From assembly GCA_030426385.1 (NCBI GenBank), contig JAUHYI010000048.1, forward strand, positions 1-36,104: a stretch of DNA of 36,104 bases, given 5' to 3'. How positions within the stretch are numbered: position 1 is the first letter of the stretch; each line of letters opens with the position of its first letter. The stretch comes from Phycisphaerae bacterium (lineage in GTDB: Bacteria > Planctomycetota > Phycisphaerae > Phycisphaerales > Phycisphaeraceae). A program made the translations under genes and the position numbers. Shown here one piece after another: positions 32,634-36,104 of this stretch. The notes beneath the pieces were generated by a model. It saw only the letters and a list, made by a program, of their open reading frames with translations, did not search any database and had not been told where the DNA came from.

Positions 32634-35051
32634 ATGAAACCAATGACCACCGCCACCACGGATATCGCCAACACGGCGTATCAGCCTGAATCGCCCACGC
32701 TATGGCACAGTAAACGGTTGCTGCGCATCGGGTATTACCCCAAATGGCGAAATCACCAGGACACGGCGTACAAGAATCTCGATCCCGAAGCCTTGGTACG
32801 TCAGGCCAAAGCCATGGGCGTTTCGGTGTTCGAATGGGCGATCCCGGAAAACCAGCACTTCATTGAATGGGAAGGTGTACCCGCCCATCGTTTTATTGAC
32901 GACTACCAAGGCGACATCCTCGCGGACCTTTGCGAAGCAGGCCGCAAATACGATGTCAAGATCGTGTTGTGCTGGCCAACGAACGGTGGCCACGAATGCA
33001 TGCACAACTGGCGAATGGAAGATGCGGCCACGCTCGCGACCACGGGTTACGGCCTTGAAGAATCGCAAGCAATGGCATCGCACCTTTGCCCCAACTACAC
33101 CCGTTACCGCCAATGGGTACAGGGCTACATCACCGAACTGGCCACACGATATGACATTGACGGCTTCATTTTTGATGGGCCATGGATGCGAAGCCAACAC
33201 GTTTGGCCACGCCACGATGACGGCTCGGTTGCATGCCAACTTTGTTGCGATGCCCATCGAGAAAGCACCGGCCACGAGGTTCCGCTTAAAAAGGATTGGT
33301 CTGATCCTGCGTTTCGTGCGTACGTGAAATATTACAAGGGGATGTACAACGGCTATCTGCGATGGCTCACCGGCGTGGTCAAAAAAGTTGATCCCAATTT
33401 ATTCGTGACCTACAACACGCCGGTTTATATCTGGGGAAGCTGGGGCGACACGTGCGACTGGGGCAACGCACAGGATACGACCGATTCGTTTTTCTTCGAG
33501 ATGCATATGTGCAGCGGCGAAGAACTCCAACCGGTGTTACAGATGAAACTCAACCGGGCAGCACTCAACGGCCGGGCACCGGAAACATACTGCTGCTCAT
33601 TCGATCTGCACGTGGCGAATTTCGCCTACGCCAAACCCTCCATGGTTGATGTAGCGGGACTTGGTTATTTGAGTTTAAGTGAAGGCGCTATCGTCGGCAT
33701 CCATAGTTCCATGGATGATTACGCCCAACCTCACTCGGAACGCACCGAGGTTTACACGCAATTCGGCCGTGATGTAATGCCTAAAATGCCTTACTTCACA
33801 GATGCCACGCCTGTTGAACATGTGGGCGTGTTGGTCAGTGAGCGCACACGCGATCACTACAGCGGTGAAAACCCAAGCCAATATCTGGTCTCGCCAGTCG
33901 GCATGATGCAAATGCTCAGTGAATCGCAGCGCACTTTTGGCGTAATGCTCGATCGCACCATGACATCAATTGAGGCATTGCGAAAGCACCCCGTTTTGAT
34001 ACTAGCCAATGCCGCGACGCTGACCACAGCAGAGGCTGACACCATTCGACAATACGTCACTGAAGGCGGCGCACTTCTGGCTACTGGTGAAACTTCATTG
34101 TTTGATGAATGTGATCGCTTACGTGATGACTTTTTACTCAGCGATGTGTTGGGCGTGCACTATACGGGTCCATCGACTCGTCTAAAAGAAATTGAGAGCA
34201 CGCCGAATTTCAAACGCTATCCGTTTATCATTCATGGCCATGACATTGGGCGAGACATACAGGATCGCATGATCACATGGTCGCCCTGGCATGACATCAA
34301 AGCCGCAGACGATCGCGACGTTGTCGCATCATGGGCACAGCTTCGGCCCGACACCGATTTTTGCTGCGTGAATGGTGGCGTCGAGATTATCGGCGATTCA
34401 AACAGCCCCGCCATTGTCGCCGGATCCTATGGAAAAGGTCGCGTGATCTATGCTTCGCCCGATTTTTCCGGCCGATACATGAATGAAACCAATCGCCACA
34501 TTCGCCAGCTCTTGCTAGCCATGGTGGATTGGCTAAGCCCCGCACCAATCAAAGTTGACACCTATAAGCATGTGCATTTCTCCGTGACCCGTCAGACCCA
34601 CGAATCACGTTTAATTGTGCATCTGGTCAATATCATTTCCTCTGGCAAAGGCGCCAACGAAGTGCTCGGCCACGGCTTCCCTTATGTGCCCAATGCCAAA
34701 CTTCGACGATTGGGTATCGCGCCAACGGCTCGAGGCGAACGCCCCGAAGTCGATCCATCACTCAGTCGCACCATCGATCATTATCGAACACGTCATCGCA
34801 GGTACGAGGCCGACTCCACGGTATTAGCCACAGCGGTCAACGCCTTTGAAGAAGTTATCCCCCTCTATGATGTGCCTGTTCAAGTCGACACCTCAGTGTA
34901 TCCGTTCGAATCAGTTATCGATATTGAAACCAATAAGCCACTAACGATTCATCGCAGCAAAAACGACAAATACACCACCATTGTCGTGCCGCGTCTTGAC
35001 CTTTACAAGGGACTGGCGTTGTCATTCAAGGCCGGCGATATGCCTGAGTAA
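32634..35051 (+). CDS. GHL6-like glycosyl hydrolase with GATase1/trimerisation-like and C-terminal beta domains
   Basis: An 805-residue protein from ATG 32634. The open frame extends back to 32529, but those codons coincide with the palindrome cluster and give a non-conserved Arg/Trp-rich stretch, so I reject that extension. There is no signal peptide. The barrel has LLRIGYYPKWRN, VSVFEWAIPENQ (an 'IPENQ' strand-end), VKIVLCWPTNGGH, then IDGFIFDGPW with candidate nucleophile D181, followed by CQLC (201-204). A GATase1-like part (HVGVLVSERTRDHY, HPVLILANAATLTTAEADTI, GGALLATGETS) and a long beta-rich end follow. The plan matches the 20717 product. It is divergent from the hybrid regulator and 17 bases before another GHL6-like gene. 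Probably intracellular oligosaccharide hydrolysis; substrate unknown. Confidence 0.75.
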   Translation: MKPMTTATTDIANTAYQPESPTLWHSKRLLRIGYYPKWRNHQDTAYKNLDPEALVRQAKAMGVSVFEWAIPENQHFIEWEGVPAHRFIDDYQGDILADLCEAGRKYDVKIVLCWPTNGGHECMHNWRMEDAATLATTGYGLEESQAMASHLCPNYTRYRQWVQGYITELATRYDIDGFIFDGPWMRSQHVWPRHDDGSVACQLCCDAHRESTGHEVPLKKDWSDPAFRAYVKYYKGMYNGYLRWLTGVVKKVDPNLFVTYNTPVYIWGSWGDTCDWGNAQDTTDSFFFEMHMCSGEELQPVLQMKLNRAALNGRAPETYCCSFDLHVANFAYAKPSMVDVAGLGYLSLSEGAIVGIHSSMDDYAQPHSERTEVYTQFGRDVMPKMPYFTDATPVEHVGVLVSERTRDHYSGENPSQYLVSPVGMMQMLSESQRTFGVMLDRTMTSIEALRKHPVLILANAATLTTAEADTIRQYVTEGGALLATGETSLFDECDRLRDDFLLSDVLGVHYTGPSTRLKEIESTPNFKRYPFIIHGHDIGRDIQDRMITWSPWHDIKAADDRDVVASWAQLRPDTDFCCVNGGVEIIGDSNSPAIVAGSYGKGRVIYASPDFSGRYMNETNRHIRQLLLAMVDWLSPAPIKVDTYKHVHFSVTRQTHESRLIVHLVNIISSGKGANEVLGHGFPYVPNAKLRRLGIAPTARGERPEVDPSLSRTIDHYRTRHRRYEADSTVLATAVNAFEEVIPLYDVPVQVDTSVYPFESVIDIETNKPLTIHRSKNDKYTTIVVPRLDLYKGLALSFKAGDMPE

Positions 35052-35068
35052 ATTGAGCATGCACGCTC

Positions 35069-36104
35069 ATGGATTCACTTTTGTCTGAAAAACACCCTAA
35101 AAAAACTACACCAACGCCATCGCAAGAACTGATGACCGTTGCCCAGCGCGTTTGTCGGGCTGAGTTTCACATTGAATGCATGGAAACGAGCGGCCGCGGA
35201 TTTCGTGAGTTCCTTGGTCGATCTGTTGAAGAATTTGTCGACCATGTGGCCGAATCCATCGGCATTGAAATTTGGTACACCACACTGCCCAAGTCAGGAC
35301 AATTTTCAAAGCATCTCGCGCAACTGCGAAACGATCGGAATGACCGGCGCGAATGCGATGTGGCAAGCGATACGGTAGAACGCTTTGTCACACGAGCGCA
35401 TCATCACAACATTTTAGTGGTTGCATGTTTCAACATGAACGCGTTTCTGGCACTGGGCAAAGTCAAACCGCAGTGGCTCATTCAAGACCTGCCTGATGGT
35501 CGCGACATCAAGAAAAATGAATATTTCTTCTGCCACAATTCGGGCTACGGCGATTGGTTGCTGGCCTACCTGAAAGACCAAGTGCAACAATTCAGTCTGG
35601 ACGGCGTATGGTTCGATGACACCCAATATGGTTCGCGCGGCGCTTGGCCCTGGCCAGCGGGTTGCTTATGCAAGGACTGCACACGCCTCTATCGCCAGGA
35701 GACTGGCCGCGATATTCCAACACAGATCGATTGGGATGATGATGCATTCAAACAGTGGGTGAATTGGCGTTATGACAATTTGCGAAATTTTCAAAAGCGA
35801 ATAACCGAGGAGGTTCGCTCCATTCGCTCTGAAGCTGTGGTGCGATTTAACAGTTATCCACGGGCAAATTTGAATTGGAGCACGGCCAACGATTTAAATG
35901 CAGCCGATCCTGCGGTGGGATATTTCATCGAAACCGACTATCGCCGCATGGGGCCGACGATGACCGCCAAGATCGCGCGCGCGCGTGGTGATTGCGAGAT
36001 ATGGGGATTTGTACCTCAGTTCGCGGGACCCGGCGGCGAACTCGGGCTGGGGACGGCACCTTACCAAGACCCTGATTTATGTAGTCGATTTTATTTTGCG
36101 GGTT
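35069..36104 (+). CDS. GHL6-like glycosyl hydrolase (partial, 3' end outside window)
   Basis: An open frame of 345 codons runs from the ATG at 35069 to the window edge without a stop. It begins MDSLLSEKHPKKTTPTPSQE and has no signal peptide. Barrel signals are IEIWYTTLPKSGQF, HNILVVACFNMNAF, then LDGVWFDDTQYG, with a candidate nucleophile Asp in the same place as in the 20717 and 32634 products. It is followed by GCLCKDCTRLYRQETGRDIP, the same C-x-x-C-type cluster and a TGxxxP ending also seen in the 32634 product (STGHEVP). It is 17 bases after that gene and probably cotranscribed. A TGAGC/GCTCA 5-bp stem covers the gap and overlaps the start codon. The rest of the domain plan cannot be seen. 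Confidence 0.75.
   Translation, partial: MDSLLSEKHPKKTTPTPSQELMTVAQRVCRAEFHIECMETSGRGFREFLGRSVEEFVDHVAESIGIEIWYTTLPKSGQFSKHLAQLRNDRNDRRECDVASDTVERFVTRAHHHNILVVACFNMNAFLALGKVKPQWLIQDLPDGRDIKKNEYFFCHNSGYGDWLLAYLKDQVQQFSLDGVWFDDTQYGSRGAWPWPAGCLCKDCTRLYRQETGRDIPTQIDWDDDAFKQWVNWRYDNLRNFQKRITEEVRSIRSEAVVRFNSYPRANLNWSTANDLNAADPAVGYFIETDYRRMGPTMTAKIARARGDCEIWGFVPQFAGPGGELGLGTAPYQDPDLCSRFYFAG

Noticed and set aside
1..36104. CRISPR array, tRNA, rRNA, transposase or phage genes
   Set aside because: No regularly spaced repeats, no cloverleaf-like sequence and no transposase or phage protein motifs were found on either strand by eye.

Overview
The window looks like a chromosomal carbohydrate-use region from a Planctomycetota bacterium, most likely of the Phycisphaerae type. 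The reasons are the combination of PEP-CTERM surface proteins, three stand-alone pseudopilins with an [18 protein letters not shown] N-terminus and a C-terminal H-x9-D(G/W) motif, many unusual glycoside-hydrolase-like proteins, and LacI/GntR regulators at nearly every cluster boundary. This placement is inference from gene content; there is no rRNA or marker gene. I see no tRNA, IS element, phage gene or CRISPR array.

Layout. (1) 1-2055, minus: the 5' part of a secreted autotransporter-like/beta-strand-repeat protein, and a LacI regulator. (2) 2561-7217, plus: an alpha/alpha-toroid protein, a DegT-type PLP aminotransferase, and two overlapping amidohydrolase-fold genes, the second without most metal ligands. 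(3) 7235-7336: a structured intergenic element. (4) 7424-10101, minus: a compact operon of a FadR-type GntR regulator, L-fuconolactonase-like amidohydrolase, SDR dehydrogenase and rhamnose/fucose-type mutarotase, which reads as the first steps of oxidative L-fucose (or similar deoxysugar) breakdown. (5) 10711-23973, plus: a long run starting from a good sigma70-like promoter: PEP-CTERM protein, terminator-like hairpin, GH32-like enzyme, LacI regulator, pseudopilin, GH84-like enzyme with CBM9-like domain, an unrecognised TIM-barrel-like protein, an MDR dehydrogenase, a GHL6-type hydrolase and a Gfo/Idh/MocA oxidoreductase. (6) 24074-31257, minus: PEP-CTERM protein with a DNRLRE-like domain, two related secreted proteins of unrecognised family flanking a pseudopilin, then a pectate-lyase-like enzyme overlapping another pseudopilin. 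(7) 31325-36104: a GntR-LacI hybrid regulator divergent from two GHL6-type hydrolases, with a cluster of palindromes between them.

How it may work together (inference): secreted enzymes (GH84-like, pectate lyase, DNRLRE enzymes) and surface-anchored PEP-CTERM proteins attack a complex plant or algal glycan outside the cell. Proteins without signal peptides (GHL6-type, toroid protein, GH32-like) process oligosaccharides inside, and the dehydrogenases, lactonase and mutarotase oxidise released sugars. The most distinctive feature is that each pseudopilin gene directly abuts a gene for a secreted polysaccharide-active protein.
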